Origin: Bretschneidera sinensis
Lineage: Eukaryota > Streptophyta > Magnoliopsida > Brassicales > Akaniaceae
Reading direction: 5' to 3'
DNA: 64,000 nt
Assembly: GCA_023935145.1 (NCBI GenBank)
Contig: CM043705.1
Span: 57,134,084-57,198,083, forward strand
Shown here: positions 33,973-45,639 of the stretch, one piece after another
How the letters are laid out: each line of letters begins with the position of its first letter
How positions within the stretch are numbered: position 1 is the stretch's first letter
Made by a program: the position numbers and the translations under genes
The notes under the pieces: model-generated
Databases searched by the model: none
What the model was told of the DNA's origin: nothing
Seen by the model: only the letters and a program-made list of their open reading frames with translations

Positions 33973-35308
33973 TGCGGGAGTGCTTTTAATCTTGCTAGGG
34001 TTTTTTTTGAAGTAGAGGCTTCAGTCATACATGAGGCTTTCATGAATAAGCTCTCTTTTGATTTTTGCTTTCCTAAAGGAGAGTATCCTACACCAGATTT
34101 TCCTACACTTAATCTTTGGGAAGAAAGTACTTCATCAAGCTTTTCTTTTCCAAGCATAAGTCTTGATATAGTGCTATTCAATTCTGAAATTTTATTTTTT
34201 AAATTCTCATTTTCATCTTTGAGAAAATCTTGAGAAGAATCATACAGTAAAGAAGATAATTTTTCTTTTTCTTCTCTAAGACTTATAATCTCTTTAGAGA
34301 GAGATAATACCTCCTTTTTAAGAATTAAATTTCTAGAATCAAATTTCTTCAATTCATCATGCATTTCATTTATTACTTCTAGTAGTTCTTCATTACTACT
34401 CACAAAATTATTTTTAGAAGAAGGAGAAGATGTTACCTCACTTTCATCGTCGATTGCCATCAAACAAAGGTTGGCAATTTCCTCGTATCCGACTTCTTTG
34501 TCCGATGACTCATCTTCTTCTTTGTCATCGCTCCAGGTAGTTGCTATCATGACTTTCTTTTGAAGCTCTTGTATGGTTTGTTTGAAGCCGTACAATCAGC
34601 CCTAATGTGACCGGGCTTCTTGCAGCCATAACACATAAGCGGTTCCCTTTTTGAAGTGGGATCCTTTGTGTAAGGTTTCTTGCTTTTCTTCAAGAACCTA
34701 TGAAATCGTTTGGTAATTAAAGCCATTTCACCATCTTCCTCGCTGCTCTCTGCTTCTTTTTCCATTTTCATTTCTTTGCTACTCATAGAAGCTTTGAGAG
34801 CAATTTTCTTTTTCTTCTTCTCATCATTATTGACGATGGGAGACATTTTTTCCATTTCGTATGTCAATAATGACCCAAGCAGTGTCATAACATCCAGTTT
34901 GTCAAGATCTTTGGCCTCCTGTATGATTATCTTCTTTGGTTTCCATGAGGGTGGTAGAGATCTCAGGATTTTTCTGGTTAGTTCAAACTCCTCAATATTC
35001 CTACCAAGCAGTTTTAAACCATTTAAAATAGTGGTGAACCATGAGTGCATTTCAGAAATAGTTTCGTCAGGAGACATTTTAAAGGATTCATACTCAGAAA
35101 CTAGCATATAAATTTTTGACTTTTTTACCTCACTAGTTCCTTCATATGTAACTTGTAATTTGTCCCATATCTCTTTAGCCGAAACACATGCATATATTTT
35201 ATTATATTTAGAAATATATAATGCACAATGTAACATACTTGTTGCTCTGCTATTGAGAGACATCATTCTACAATCCTCGTCAGTGTACTCGGTTTTGAGT
35301 TTAAGCAT
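33969..35308 (-). pseudogene. Gag of copia E
   Basis: The N-terminal part (34547-35308) has the copia gag domain (LHCALYISKYNKIYACVSAK, EIWDKLQVTYEGTSEVKKSK) and a zinc knuckle CYGCKKPGHIRADC. A frameshift near 34570 leads to 33969-34595, a long coiled-coil region with Leu/Glu/Lys heptads (LILKKEVLSLSKEIISLREE) typical of SIRE-type gag after the knuckle. The true start is upstream of 35308, within 230 bases of the primer site. Confidence 0.85.
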
Positions 35309-35540
35309 TTTATGATGGGTCTCTCCAATAGTTATTTCTTTTGAAGGAATTCTAGGACCTTCTTCAATGACTCTCCACAGATTGTAATCTTGTCATTCGA
35401 CAAAGATTTTCATTCTGTTTTTCTAATAGTTATAATTGGAGCCATTGAACAAAGATGGTCTAGTATAAGAGTGTCCCTCATAGTAGCTATTTGCTACAAT
35501 TTGATCAACTCAAGGATTTTAAGCCTAAATATGATAACGA

Positions 35541-35553
35541 GGCTCTGATACCA
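35541..35553 (-). other. Primer-binding site of copia E
   Basis: The minus strand reads TGGTATCAGAGCC two bases inside the LTR end at 35556; complementary to initiator tRNA-Met. Confidence 0.92.
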
Positions 35554-35555
35554 AT

Positions 35556-36688
35556 TGTAGATCGAGGTTTCAACCCAAGTGGGGGGGTGAATTTGGTTTT
35601 TAAAACTTTTTGTGGAATTAATACAAGTTTATAAAAATGAATAAGCAGCAAACAATTAAGACAAGTAATGCGCTATAAATAAAGAGTTTAAAGAGAAGAG
35701 GATGCAAACTCAGATTATAGTGGTTTGGCAATATCGGATTCGTTCCGACCCTACGTCCACTCTCTTCAAGGAACTTGTTGAAGTAATCCACTAAGTAACT
35801 TAGTTGTACAACTTTCTCGGTGTTGTACAAACCTTACAATCCCTTCCTCTCGGAAGTAATCCCCTTCTTTTCGGAAGTAATCCCTTTACAAAAGATGTTG
35901 TAAAGTAAATGGTAGAGAAACAACTAATGGAAGCTTATACAACTGAATAATGTCTCTCTTTCAAAGTAAAGCTTGAAGAATGGCTCAACAAGAAAATTCC
36001 AAATCTTTTTGTGTTTCAAAGAGTACAGCAACTTGATTGTGTAATATCAACTCTTTTTGAATGTGTGCAGCTCTCTATTGAAAGCTCAATAGAATGAGTT
36101 TATATAGCCATCAAATAATATGGCCGTTTTAACTTTAATTTGAAAAACATTTTCTTTTAAAACGTTCAGATTTGATGTCCAACGGTCATATTTTTAAACT
36201 ACTAGTCGACTGGGTCGTGATACCAGTCGACTGGGTTCACTTGAAAAAATCTCATTTTCAGACCTTCTGGGTTACCAGTCGACTGGGGACTTACTGTCCA
36301 TTTACTAGTTGACTTGTATAACAGACCCAGTCGACTGGAGACATACTGTCTCATATACCAGTCGACTGGTATATGTACCCAGTCGACTGGGTTGTCTTCC
36401 AACCCAGTTTTTTCTGTTTTAATTAAAAACGTTTGTTTAAAAACGATCGGTTTAGAAAAACCTTTTGTGTTCGAGCCATTGAACAAGCTATTACAATGTA
36501 TAAGTGAGACTTACATTGGTTCTAAAACCTTAGACCTATACTAGTTCTTCAGTCTTCACTTGATACTTTGATTCGGTTTGAGTTCTTGCACCTTAATCCT
36601 TGGTTGAATGCTTTTGTTGCTTACTACACTTAGTTAGTATAATAACAGTTGTGTTTTGTCATCATTAAAATACGGGTGAGGGTCAACA
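35556..36688 (-). repeat. 5' LTR of copia E
   Basis: TGTAGATCGAGG...GGGTCAACA on the plus strand. It differs from the left LTR by scattered substitutions and a few deletions (1133 against 1175 bp), one of which removes a palindrome interval around 36270. The palindrome cluster is at 36203-36392. Confidence 0.95.
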
Positions 36689-36693
36689 ATGCT

Positions 36694-37380
36694 CATGTGT
36701 GGTTTGTTATTGTGAATTATATTTATAGATGAATAAGTCTCGTAAAGAGACTGTTATGGTGAGAAAGAAACATAGAAGTATGAAATTGTAATAACCATCT
36801 AAATGGTAGACTTTATGATGTGAACCTCATTACATGGTAATTATGAGATAATTGATAGTCTTAAGGTGAACCAATAAATAAGAGGAAGATATTGATAGAG
36901 AATGGATCTTATGGCATGTGTAGTGATAGTGAAATGCTAGTATCAAGTGGTATGAGATATAAATGATTTAAATATTGAAAGACTATTTATACAAACTGAA
37001 TGCTTTTAGTAAATTTAATTCACCGAGCTTGTGAATCTCATTCTTCATTGCACAATGATTTTAGGTAGTAGATAGGGCAAGTAGTCTGGAAGGTTGAGAG
37101 TAAGATGAAATCATTTTCTGTAAGCCACATACGTGTCAACATCCTCAGACTAGTGAGAAAATAAAATAATAATTTATTTGTAAACATTCATGCATTTTAT
37201 GTTGTATATTATATTTAAGTTAATATCAGATTGATGTATCTCCCCTGTTGAGGGTTGAAGATTGATGTAAAAGAATTTCTGTTAGTATTATTTTTATTGT
37301 TGCATATATGTGTCATGCTAGGATTTTCAAAATGTGAGGACACCGTCTCAGGGGTGGCCAACCCGGGATGAGTCGTTACA
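36694..37380 (+). repeat. 5' LTR of gypsy C, right piece
   Basis: Continues the LTR after the copia insertion and ends GGGATGAGTCGTTACA. It matches the second half of the 3' LTR (42675-43365). Confidence 0.92.
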
Positions 37381-37384
37381 ATTT

Positions 37385-37397
37385 TAGTATCAGAACA
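37385..37397 (+). other. Mutated primer-binding site of gypsy C
   Basis: TAGTATCAGAACA stands where B has TGGTATCAGAGCC. Two G-to-A changes would weaken tRNA pairing; both are consistent with deamination of methylated cytosine on the other strand. Confidence 0.85.
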
Positions 37398-37477
37398 TTA
37401 GGTTTTATGATTCTGTAGACTGTATAAAAAGTAAGAAAGTGGAAGATTAAAATAAATTATATTTTAATAGTCTGAGG

Positions 37478-38660
37478 ATGACAAATGGATGCGCTAGAGC
37501 TAGAGTTAGAGTTTTCGATTTGAGAGGGCGTGGTAGGCCCCTAATATTTTTTATAAGTTGAGGTTGAGTATGAATCTGTGGTTCCTAGAAGGGAATGTGT
37601 TGACAGTATAATTGATATTAATAAAGGTGTGAGAGAATCTGAAGTTTAAAGAGATGAGGTAAGATAAGGTCTTACACATGATCTTAAGAAAATGAATGTT
37701 ACAGATGATAGAGTTGGTAGCCTATAGCATAGACTTGATGGACAGGGTAGAGCAGTGCCTGAGGTTGTTAACCCAGTAATGATAGACATTTAAAAAGGGA
37801 GAAAAATGAGTTTATGCATGAGATGCAGGGAGATTGTTAAGTTGAATGTTGTGTAGTTTAAAGGATCTATAAATCCTTTTACATCTGAGTTATGGGAGGA
37901 ACATGGAGAGAGATTATTCGGTATTCTACCAGTAACTGGCAGACAGATGGTTGCCTTTGCTTTGTTTGAATTAGAAGGAGAAGTTTTGGAATGGTGGGAG
38001 GATATTCTTCTCAGGGTAAGTGCAGATGTTGATAGAACCTTAACCTGAGATAGGTTTAAGGAGGTTTTCCTTGATAAATACTTTCCTTATACCTTTAGAG
38101 CACAACATGATAGAGATTTTACTTATTGGAAGCAAATGTATTGACTATGAATCAGTATGATAAGAGATTTGTGGCATTGTCGAGGTTTGTACCAGAAATA
38201 GTAGACCTAGAGGAGAAAAAGTGTAAAAGGTTCATAAATGAACTATATTTTAATATTTGATGAAAACTATCTTACACGAGGCATATTAATTATGTCAGAT
38301 TGGTTGATATAACACTTCAGATTGAGAAAGATGTGATTCAATTTAGAGGAAAGAGGAATTGACAGAAGAAGTTTAGATTTGAGAAACCCAGAGGTGGTAC
38401 TAGTATGAGTGTGCAGGGTGGGAGACCACCCAGAGAAGGCATTCCTTGTCACAGGGAATTGAAGTACAGAGTCAGAGGCATGCAAGATCTGTTACTTCTA
38501 TAGCTTAGAATACTATTGGTGGGACCCTTAGGTTGGGAGACAGGTTATGGGAACTGGGAGTAATGGAAGAGGAAGTAAGTATGCCACTAAGGGGAAGTGG
38601 TAATATGACGTATGATTGAGAGACAGAAGTTTGTTATAGATATATTCAGATAAGATATTT
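37478..38660 (+). pseudogene. Gag of gypsy C
   Basis: Starts at the conserved ATGACA, with Arg-rich codons following, and can be followed in three frames through a WWEDILLRV-type segment (about 37990-38020) to a decayed zinc knuckle near 38640. No frame stays open for more than about 75 codons. Confidence 0.72.
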
Positions 38661-38688
38661 ATCTTAGATTGCTCTAATTTGAAATGTT

Positions 38689-38925
38689 TTGTATGTAGAA
38701 AAGGTGGACATATCAATGTTGGTTGATCCTGGTATAACCCATTCTTTTGCATCTAATGTACTTATAAAGCTTATTGATACATGTATTAGTCATTTGATGA
38801 AAAATATTTTTATTGAAGTTCCCATTAGAGATAGAGTGATAATCATAAATGCTTACAAGGGTTGGGTGATTCTTATCAGTGATAGAAAATCTAAAGCTGA
38901 TTTATCGTCTTTGAATATGATATAA
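38689..38925 (+). pseudogene. Protease of gypsy C
   Basis: Reads KVDISMLVDPGITHSFASNV (catalytic Asp present, Ala to Ile next to it), VEVPIRDRVIIINAYKGWV and DLSSLNMI. The IILGMNWLS part continues in another frame to about 39000. Confidence 0.8.
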
Positions 38926-39179
38926 TTTCGTTTAATTTTGAGAATGAATTGGTTGTCGACGTATTACACTTGGATTGATTGTTCCAGAAAGAAGGTAGTG
39001 TTGAAGATATGGACATGAGGAGTTTAACTTTCAGGGGAACATAAAATACGCTCGAACTATCTCATTTTGCTCTGACCACTAGGAGATGGTTGAAGAAGGG
39101 TTGTAAGGAGTATTTGAAATACATGATGAATTCTAAAATGGAAAGTAGGAAGTTAGAATAAATTTTAGTGGTGAAAGAT

Positions 39180-39974
39180 TTTTCTAATGTAATTCTTGAT
39201 GAGTTGTTTAGGTTGCCTCCAAGTAGGGAGATTAAATTCTCTATTGATGTGATTTTAGGGTCATCACATATATTTAATAGCACCCTATAGAGTGGCACCC
39301 ATTGAGTTAAGAGAATTGAAAGTTCAAGAATTTTTAGATAAAAAATTTATTGGACCTAATGTATTTGGGGAGCCCCTGTGTTGTTCGTGAATGAGGAATA
39401 TGGAACGATGGGATTGTGTATAGACTACTAATAGTTGAATAAGAACAAATATCTTTTACCCAGGATAAATAGATTGTTTGAGCAGTTGCAAGGAGTGAGA
39501 GTGTTTTTCTAAGATAAACCTGAGATCAGGTTATCACCATTTGAGGATAGAAAAGAGAGACGTGCCTAAGACTGCTTTTAGGACACGTTATGGTCATAAG
39601 CTTTTTGTGATGTTATTTGGATTAACTAATGTTCCAGAAACATTCATGGACTTGATGAATATAGTGTTTAAACTATATCTTAACAAGTTTATGGTTGTAT
39701 TTGACTTTCTGATATAATCTAAGAAGGAAGAACATCATGTGAAACATTAGACAGTGTGTTGGAGATTATGAGGAGAGAGAAATTATATGCAAAGTTCTCT
39801 AAGTGTGAATGTTGGCTGAATGAAATAACTTTCTTGGAACATGTAATATCCGAAAATGGCATAACAATTGATCCACAAAAGGTAGAGACAATGTTAAATT
39901 GGGAGAAACCAACTAATGTAACTGAGATTAGAATCTTCTTGAGGTTAGCTGGTTATTATAGAAAATTCTTTTAG
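39180..39974 (+). pseudogene. Reverse transcriptase of gypsy C
   Basis: Broken frames give the RT start (IKFSIDVI), [14 protein letters not shown] and, at 39756-39974, the RT end LEIMRREKLYAKFSKCECWL, HVISENGITIDPQKV and FLRLAGYYRKF. The polymerase box around 39690 is lost (FDFLI-type instead of YxDD). Confidence 0.78.
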
Positions 39975-39984
39975 AATTTTTTTG

Positions 39985-40490
39985 TTATTGTAATACTGTT
40001 AAATAGACTAACAAGGAAAGAGATGAGATTTGTATGATAAGAGAAATATGAGAAAAATTTCCAATTACTAAAGAAGAAATTGATTACAGCTCCAGTATTG
40101 GTGTTTCCTTATAGTGATGAAAGATTTGTGGTGTATAGTGATATGTCATATCAATGATTAGGATATGTGTAATATAGGAAAGCTATGGCCCATATTTCTA
40201 GGCAATTGAAGAGTCATGATAGAAATTTCCCTACTCATGACTTAGAGTTGGCTGCTATAGTGTTTACTTTAAAGATTGGAGACATCATCTGTATGGAGCC
40301 ACTTGTAAGATATACATGGGTTATAAGAGTTTGACATGCTTACCTGCTCAGAGAGAGTTGAATTTGAGGTAAAGATGGTGGATGGAGTTGATTAGTAACT
40401 ATGATTGTACAATTCACTATCATCTAGAAAATGTGAAGGTAAAAGCTGATGCATTGAGTTGAAAGTCTACAAGAAGTTTAACTGCTATTG
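39985..40490 (+). pseudogene. RNase H region of gypsy C
   Basis: Fragments such as [29 protein letters not shown] and AHYHLENVKVKADALS-like sequence are in several frames. No intact active site. Confidence 0.65.
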
Positions 40491-40624
40491 GGGGTCCTAA
40501 TTGATGGTTGATTTAAGAGAGATAAGAATGAAGTTGAATATCAGTGATAGAGGATCATGGTTAACGAATATGGTTGTACAGTCAACCATAGTAAAATGCT
40601 TTAGAGATGCAAGGTAGAGATGAA

Positions 40625-40969
40625 GAGATAGAAAAGATTAAACATTGAGTGCTTACTAGAAAGCATTTTGAGTTCAAAATTTTAAGTTGGGATGCTTACA
40701 TGCCATCGATTGAAATTGCTTGTAATAACCAGTATCAAACTAGTATTGGGATGGCACCCTTCGAGGCATTGTATAGTAGGAAGTGTAGAACTCCTATATG
40801 TTGGGAAGAAATGGAAGAGAGAAATATATCTGGTCCATCAATTATTGAGCTAACAACTGAGATGATTAAATTGGTTAGAGAGAACCGTAAAGCAGCACAG
40901 CGTATACCGAATAGCTATGCTAATACTAAGAGAAGAGCTCTTGAATTTCAAGTAGGTGATTGGGTGTAA
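40625..40969 (+). pseudogene. Integrase C-terminal remnant of gypsy C
   Basis: Reads LTRKHFEFKIL and then jumps to SWDAYMPSIEIACNNQYQTS, GMAPFEALYSRKCRTPICWE and RRALEFQVGDWV. The zinc-binding domain and the two Asp residues of the core are deleted, about 0.6-0.7 kb compared with element A. No chromodomain follows before the 3' LTR. Confidence 0.8.
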
Positions 40970-41281
40970 TTAAAACTATCTCCATGAAAAGGTGTATTGA
41001 GGATCAAAAAAGAAATGAAAGCTGAATCCGAGGTATGTGGGACCCTATGAGCTTGTTGAGAAAGTTGGGCTTATATACAAGTACCAGTGAAAATTTTAAA
41101 CAAAAAGAACAAATCTCGTGTAATAAAATAATTTCGTTAGTTTAAGTTCTGTGGCGGAATAAAGATGTTGAAGAGATTACGCGAAAGTGTGGGACAATTA
41201 CAAAGAAATATTATTCACAATTTGTTTCTGGAGTTAGGTAAGGAAATTTCAGGGACGAAATTTTTATAAGATGAGTAGATT

Positions 41282-43365
41282 TGTAATACCCGTAATCGTA
41301 AAGTAAGGGTAAAAAAATAATTTAATAAATATGACATGAAATTAAAATAATATATATATACACGAAAGATTTAGTATTGAATAAAATAATTCTTTTGAAA
41401 AAAAAATTGGACGTGTGGAAGCGTAGTTACAAAGAAAAAGTAAAAAAAGAAAAAAAAAAGAAAGAAAACGTGAACAGTAAAAAGAAAAGGAAAAGGAAAA
41501 AGAAAAAGAAAAAAAAGGTTTTAAAAAAAATAAAATTAATTTCATGTAACACCTAGAAGTCCAGGTATTGCAACATGAAATGGTGTAGACTGCATGTTAA
41601 GCAGCTAGTGATTTAGGAATAGTGGCAAAGCGGCAACTGCCGCTTAAATTGTTTATAAATTGATTTTTCTTACTAGATTCGTTTAGTTTCCTTTCATTAT
41701 GCATTTTCTCTAAACACTATGGACAAAAAGAAAGGTTGAAAGAGCAAAATGTTGAAGGATTTTACTGCGGAATTTCATAGAAAATCACGAGAAGTTATTA
41801 GAAAAACAGAAGGTAATAACATTGTGTTTATTTTTGAATTTTTAGCGTACATGAAATTTTCTGGAATTCAAAGTGGAAATTTTCAAAGGGTATGGTTTAT
41901 GAAGAATTGAAGAAATAATTAGAAATTTAATACAAATATTATGCCAGGTTTTAATAGTCAGCAACCAGAGGAAATTTCTGAGAGGAACAGGAAAGGTAAA
42001 AAGGTGATCCACTAGTAGCTTTAAGAGTTACGTGATGAGTTAGATTTACTTTAAGTAATCTAGATAAAAACCAAATATCATGTAATAATATTAAAATAAA
42101 TTATTAGCTTATGCTTTGGTGGTAGATAAAAATTAAATTGATAGGTATGATATGAATATTGGACACGTAGAAAATTATTATGTGAAAAGAAATATTATTA
42201 GAATAATGATTTGATTTAATAATAATGGTAACAAAAAATTCTTGATGAGTTATGGCGGATGTTTTGATACAAATTATAATGAGATGAAATTTAGTGGTTC
42301 TTAACAAGCTATGATGGATGATTCGATGTTATTTATGAGGAGAAGAAATAAATGAAATTTATCAATCAGAAATTTGAGGAAAGACAGGATAGCTAAATTT
42401 AATATTTGAATTCATGCTTGTTTTTATTTTATTATTTATATGCATATTTCATATCATTGTTCATATGCATATGCATTAAATAAAAGAAAAGAATCGGAAA
42501 GGTAGCCGGTCTAATGAAAATGAAAGAACTGAGAATGCAGTCAGTCTAAATGAGAATGAAAGAACCGGGAAGGCAGCCAGTCTAAGATAGAAACATGTCG
42601 ACACGTGGGAATATGTTCCCATAATAATAATTCATACATTGCATCTGTTTTAAATATTGATTGCATTACTAAAATGCTGATGTGTGGCTTGTTATTATGA
42701 AGTATATTTATAGATGAATGAGTCTCACAGAAAGACAGTTATGGTGAGAAAGAAACATAGAAGTATGATATGGTAATAACCATCTAAATGGTAGACTTTA
42801 TGATGTGAACCTCATTACGCAGTAATTATGAGATAATTGATGGTCTTAAGGTAAACCAATAAATAAGGAGAAGAGATTGATAGAGAATGGATCTTATGGG
42901 ATGTGTAGTGATAGTGAAATGTTAGTATCAAATGGTATGAGATATAAATGATTTAAATATTGAAAAACTATTTATACAAATTGAATACTTTTAGTAAATT
43001 TAATTCACTGAGCTTGTGAAGCTCACTCCTCATTGTACAATGATTTCAGGTAGCAGACAGGGCAAGTAGTCTGGTGGGTTGAGAGTCAGATGAAACCATT
43101 TTCTGTAAGCCATGTACGTGTCAACATCCTCAGACTAGTGAGAAAATAAAATAAATATCTATTTGTAAACATTAATGCATTTTACGTTGTATATTATGTT
43201 TAAGTTAATATCAGATTGATGTATCTCCCCTGTTGAGGGTTGAGGATTGATGTAAAAGAATTTCTTTTAGTATTATTTTTATTGTTGCATATATGTGTCA
43301 TGCTAGGATTTTCAAAATCTGATGACACCGTCTCAGGGGTGGCCAACCCAGGATGAGTCGTTACA
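41282..43365 (+). repeat. 3' LTR of gypsy C
   Basis: TGTAATACCCGTAATCG...GATGAGTCGTTACA, 2084 bp. It is preceded by GGACGAAATTTTTATAAGA and a degraded polypurine tract (41262-41281). Total length agrees with the split 5' LTR (2054 bp). Tandem array at 42486-42590. Confidence 0.94.
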
Positions 43366-43435
43366 TAAATGGCTTAAAGGGGGGACATCTTACACACGTG
43401 TAGGTTCTTGGTGATAATTGATCATCATGTAAAAT

Positions 43436-44036
43436 TAGAACTATAAACGAATTGATACACTCACGAACAAACACGTGTGTGTTCATTTATTATATGAACA
43501 AGCTTGAACAAAATTTTAAAACTCGTTTACTAAATGAGCTAAGTTCGAGCATATGTGTACTCAACTCATTGAGGCTCGAGAATAGTTTTTTTTTTTATAG
43601 TTGATCATTTATATATATGCTCGTTTAAAGCTTTTTCATATACTCGTTTATGTTCAGTTAGAGCTCGTTTAGGTAGCATATATAATACTTAAACCCTAGG
43701 TTTACTCATTAATTCTCTAAATTTTGTTTATGTTTATTTAAAATATGTCCAAATAAATGTTAAATTTAAAGTTCATAAACAAGTTTGGTTACATAAATGA
43801 GCCAAGCTTGAGGTCACGAACAAGTTCAAGCTCAGCTCATTAACGAGCTCAAGCTTGACTCGTTTATGTAAATTAACTGAGTTGGGTTTGAACGAGCTTG
43901 AACACTTTAAAATTTAAACAAGCCGAGCTTGAACAAGGTTTTCAGTACTCGATTAAAACTCATTCATGTCCGAACTCATTAAAGATCTTATTGAACAAGC
44001 CCGAACAAAGCACTACTTGACTCGTTTACACCCTTA
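43436..44036. mobile_element. Small hAT-like element L with GAGCTTGAAC repeats
   Basis: Ends TAGAACTATAAACGA (left) and, as reverse complement, TAAGGGTGTAAACGAGTC (right) match at TAAACGA. Flanks TGTAAAAT and GGTAAAAG share six of eight bases, a decayed hAT-type duplication. The interior is full of AAACGAGCTTGAAC and its inverse, the common plant repeat with alternating GAGCTC/CTCGTTTA words. No ORF. Confidence 0.5.
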
Positions 44037-44431
44037 GGTAAAAGAGAAAAAATACGGGGTTGAGATTGTTATAATTGGAAATGCATGGAGTAACTAACAC
44101 AAACGTTAAAATATAAGAGACATTACATTAAATCAACATTTTTATAGCTCGGTATAAATTATAGTTGTGTCATTTTATATTAAAATATATTAACACATCT
44201 TTACATCCCAATTATGTTTACTAAAAATTGATAAAAAAAGGTTTCATAATGATCACTTGTCAAGAATTGAATGTTAACAAACTAAAACACACTCCCTTTA
44301 TGTAACTTTTAGTTACGAGGCCTTTTTACCATATGAACTAAGCATGGTTAGGGTTTAACAGTGCATTATATACTTTTAAAATATAAATCAAAGATGTAAT
44401 TTTAGTTTACATCAAACTATAGGGTTTTTTT
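44037..44431. other. Intergenic, no feature recognised
   Basis: AT-rich DNA between the small hAT-like element and copia F; ends in a T-run at the copia insertion site. Confidence 0.5.
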
Positions 44432-44695
44432 TGTTAGAAATAAATCAGCGAAAATAAACAGACATAAAAAATTTTTGTGGCTCGGAGCTAAAACTCCTAC
44501 GTCAATGGGCGATGGTGAGAGATTCCATTATAATCAAAATTAGAGTACAAATCAATAGAGATAACACTCCCTAAGCCCAAATCCTAAATGCACCCAAATC
44601 TAGGATACCATAAATTTAATTGGAAAAAAATAATAGCTTAGAAAAAAAGAAGTTTTAACTACTCACAAAACTCTGTTTGTTGTACAGCTCTGTCT

Positions 44696-44728
<33 letters not shown>

Positions 44729-44978
44729 TCAGTTACAAGGAAAATCCTTCTTCTAATTGTCTTGAAATTCGTGCCCTAAGAAACTGTTCAACGCCACAAT
44801 TTAGGAAGTCATCTCCTATTTAATTCAATTAAAAAGCCTACTGAAGTGGCCATTAGGTAAGTTTGGGCTTCACCTTTTTTTCCTTTCTATTAATCCTTTT
44901 ATGATTAGTACAACAACTGCCACTTGGTTTATCTCTTCTTTTTTTTTTCATCCAAAATTACAAGCCAACAAATTAACA
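44432..44978 (-). repeat. 3' LTR of copia F
   Basis: Shares the start (GTTAGRAATAAA...AAATAAGCAGACA) and the interior with 49161-49673. An (AT)n tract lies at 44699-44726. The last 90 bp have no partner on the right because that copy is truncated. Confidence 0.88.
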
Positions 44979-45358
44979 AATCTCTACCTTGGGTTGAATT
45001 TTCACAAATAGTAAAATACTCTCCACCAACTACACAAATGTCCCAACTGAGAATAATTCAAATGTTGTAAGTAATGCATAATTCAAATGTTGTAAGTAAT
45101 GCCAATCAAGTCCAAGCAAGGCTCGAACATGGACAATGGAAGTGGTTTAGTTAACATATATGCTGGATTATTGCTGTCCCAATTTTCTTCACAACAACTT
45201 CACCACTATCAACTTGTCTCAAACAAAGTAGTAACAAACATCAATATGATTCATTCTCTCATGGAACATCTGATCCTTAGTCAAGTGAATGACACTTTGA
45301 CTATCACAATAGACAATAGTAGCATCATGAATCCAACACAATTCGCTAAACAACCTTC

Positions 45359-45574
45359 TCAATCAAACAACTTCCTTGTAGCCTCTGTTATATCTATATA
45401 CTCCGTCTTTATAGTCAATATAGCAACAATAGATTGTAGAGTAGCCTTCCAACTAACAATACATCCACCAAAAGCAAATACATAACCTACAATAGATCTT
45501 CTTTTGTCAAGATCGCTTGCAAAGTCTAAATCAACATAACCAACAACATTACTTTTGTGGCCTCCAAACTTCAA
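45359..45574 (-). pseudogene. RNase H of copia F
   Basis: Reads GYVDLDFASDLDKRRSIVGY and VAILTIKTEYIDITEATRK, the copia RNase H core, with Asp and Glu of the active site present. Frame breaks on both sides. Confidence 0.8.
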
Positions 45575-45639
45575 ATATAAGTTTGAAATATCTCTAAGAT
45601 ACTAAAGTATCCACTTAAGAGCTCTCCAATTCTCTTTCC

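Larger units (their letters stand above)
26543..36688 (-). mobile_element. Ty1/copia SIRE/Maximus-like retrotransposon E, complete
   Basis: A complete 10.1-kb element on the minus strand with near-identical LTRs (26543-27717 and 35556-36688), a tRNA-Met primer site, a polypurine tract, gag, protease, integrase, RT, RNase H (copia order: integrase before RT) and an extra ORF between pol and the 3' LTR. It is flanked by a perfect 5-bp duplication ATGCT (26538-26542 and 36689-36693). LTR similarity and an open RT ORF mark it as the youngest insertion. A few stops and frameshifts in gag, integrase and the extra ORF make this copy non-autonomous. Confidence 0.96.
25176..43365 (+). mobile_element. 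Ty3/gypsy element C, full length, split by copia E
   Basis: Both LTRs are present: 5' LTR 25176-26542 continued at 36694-37380, and 3' LTR 41282-43365. A perfect 5-bp target duplication TAAAT flanks it (25171-25175 and 43366-43370). The inside (37381-41281) holds decayed gag, protease, RT, RNase H and the last third of integrase. Reassembled without the copia insertion it is about 8 kb. The first dinucleotide of the left LTR is TA instead of TG. Confidence 0.95.

Noticed and set aside
36202..36544. ORFs with VDW repeats in the copia E LTR
   Set aside because: Produced by the palindrome cluster read in frame; the left LTR breaks the same frame.
45099..45485. 128-codon plus-strand ORF
   Set aside because: Antisense to the RNase H region of copia F.
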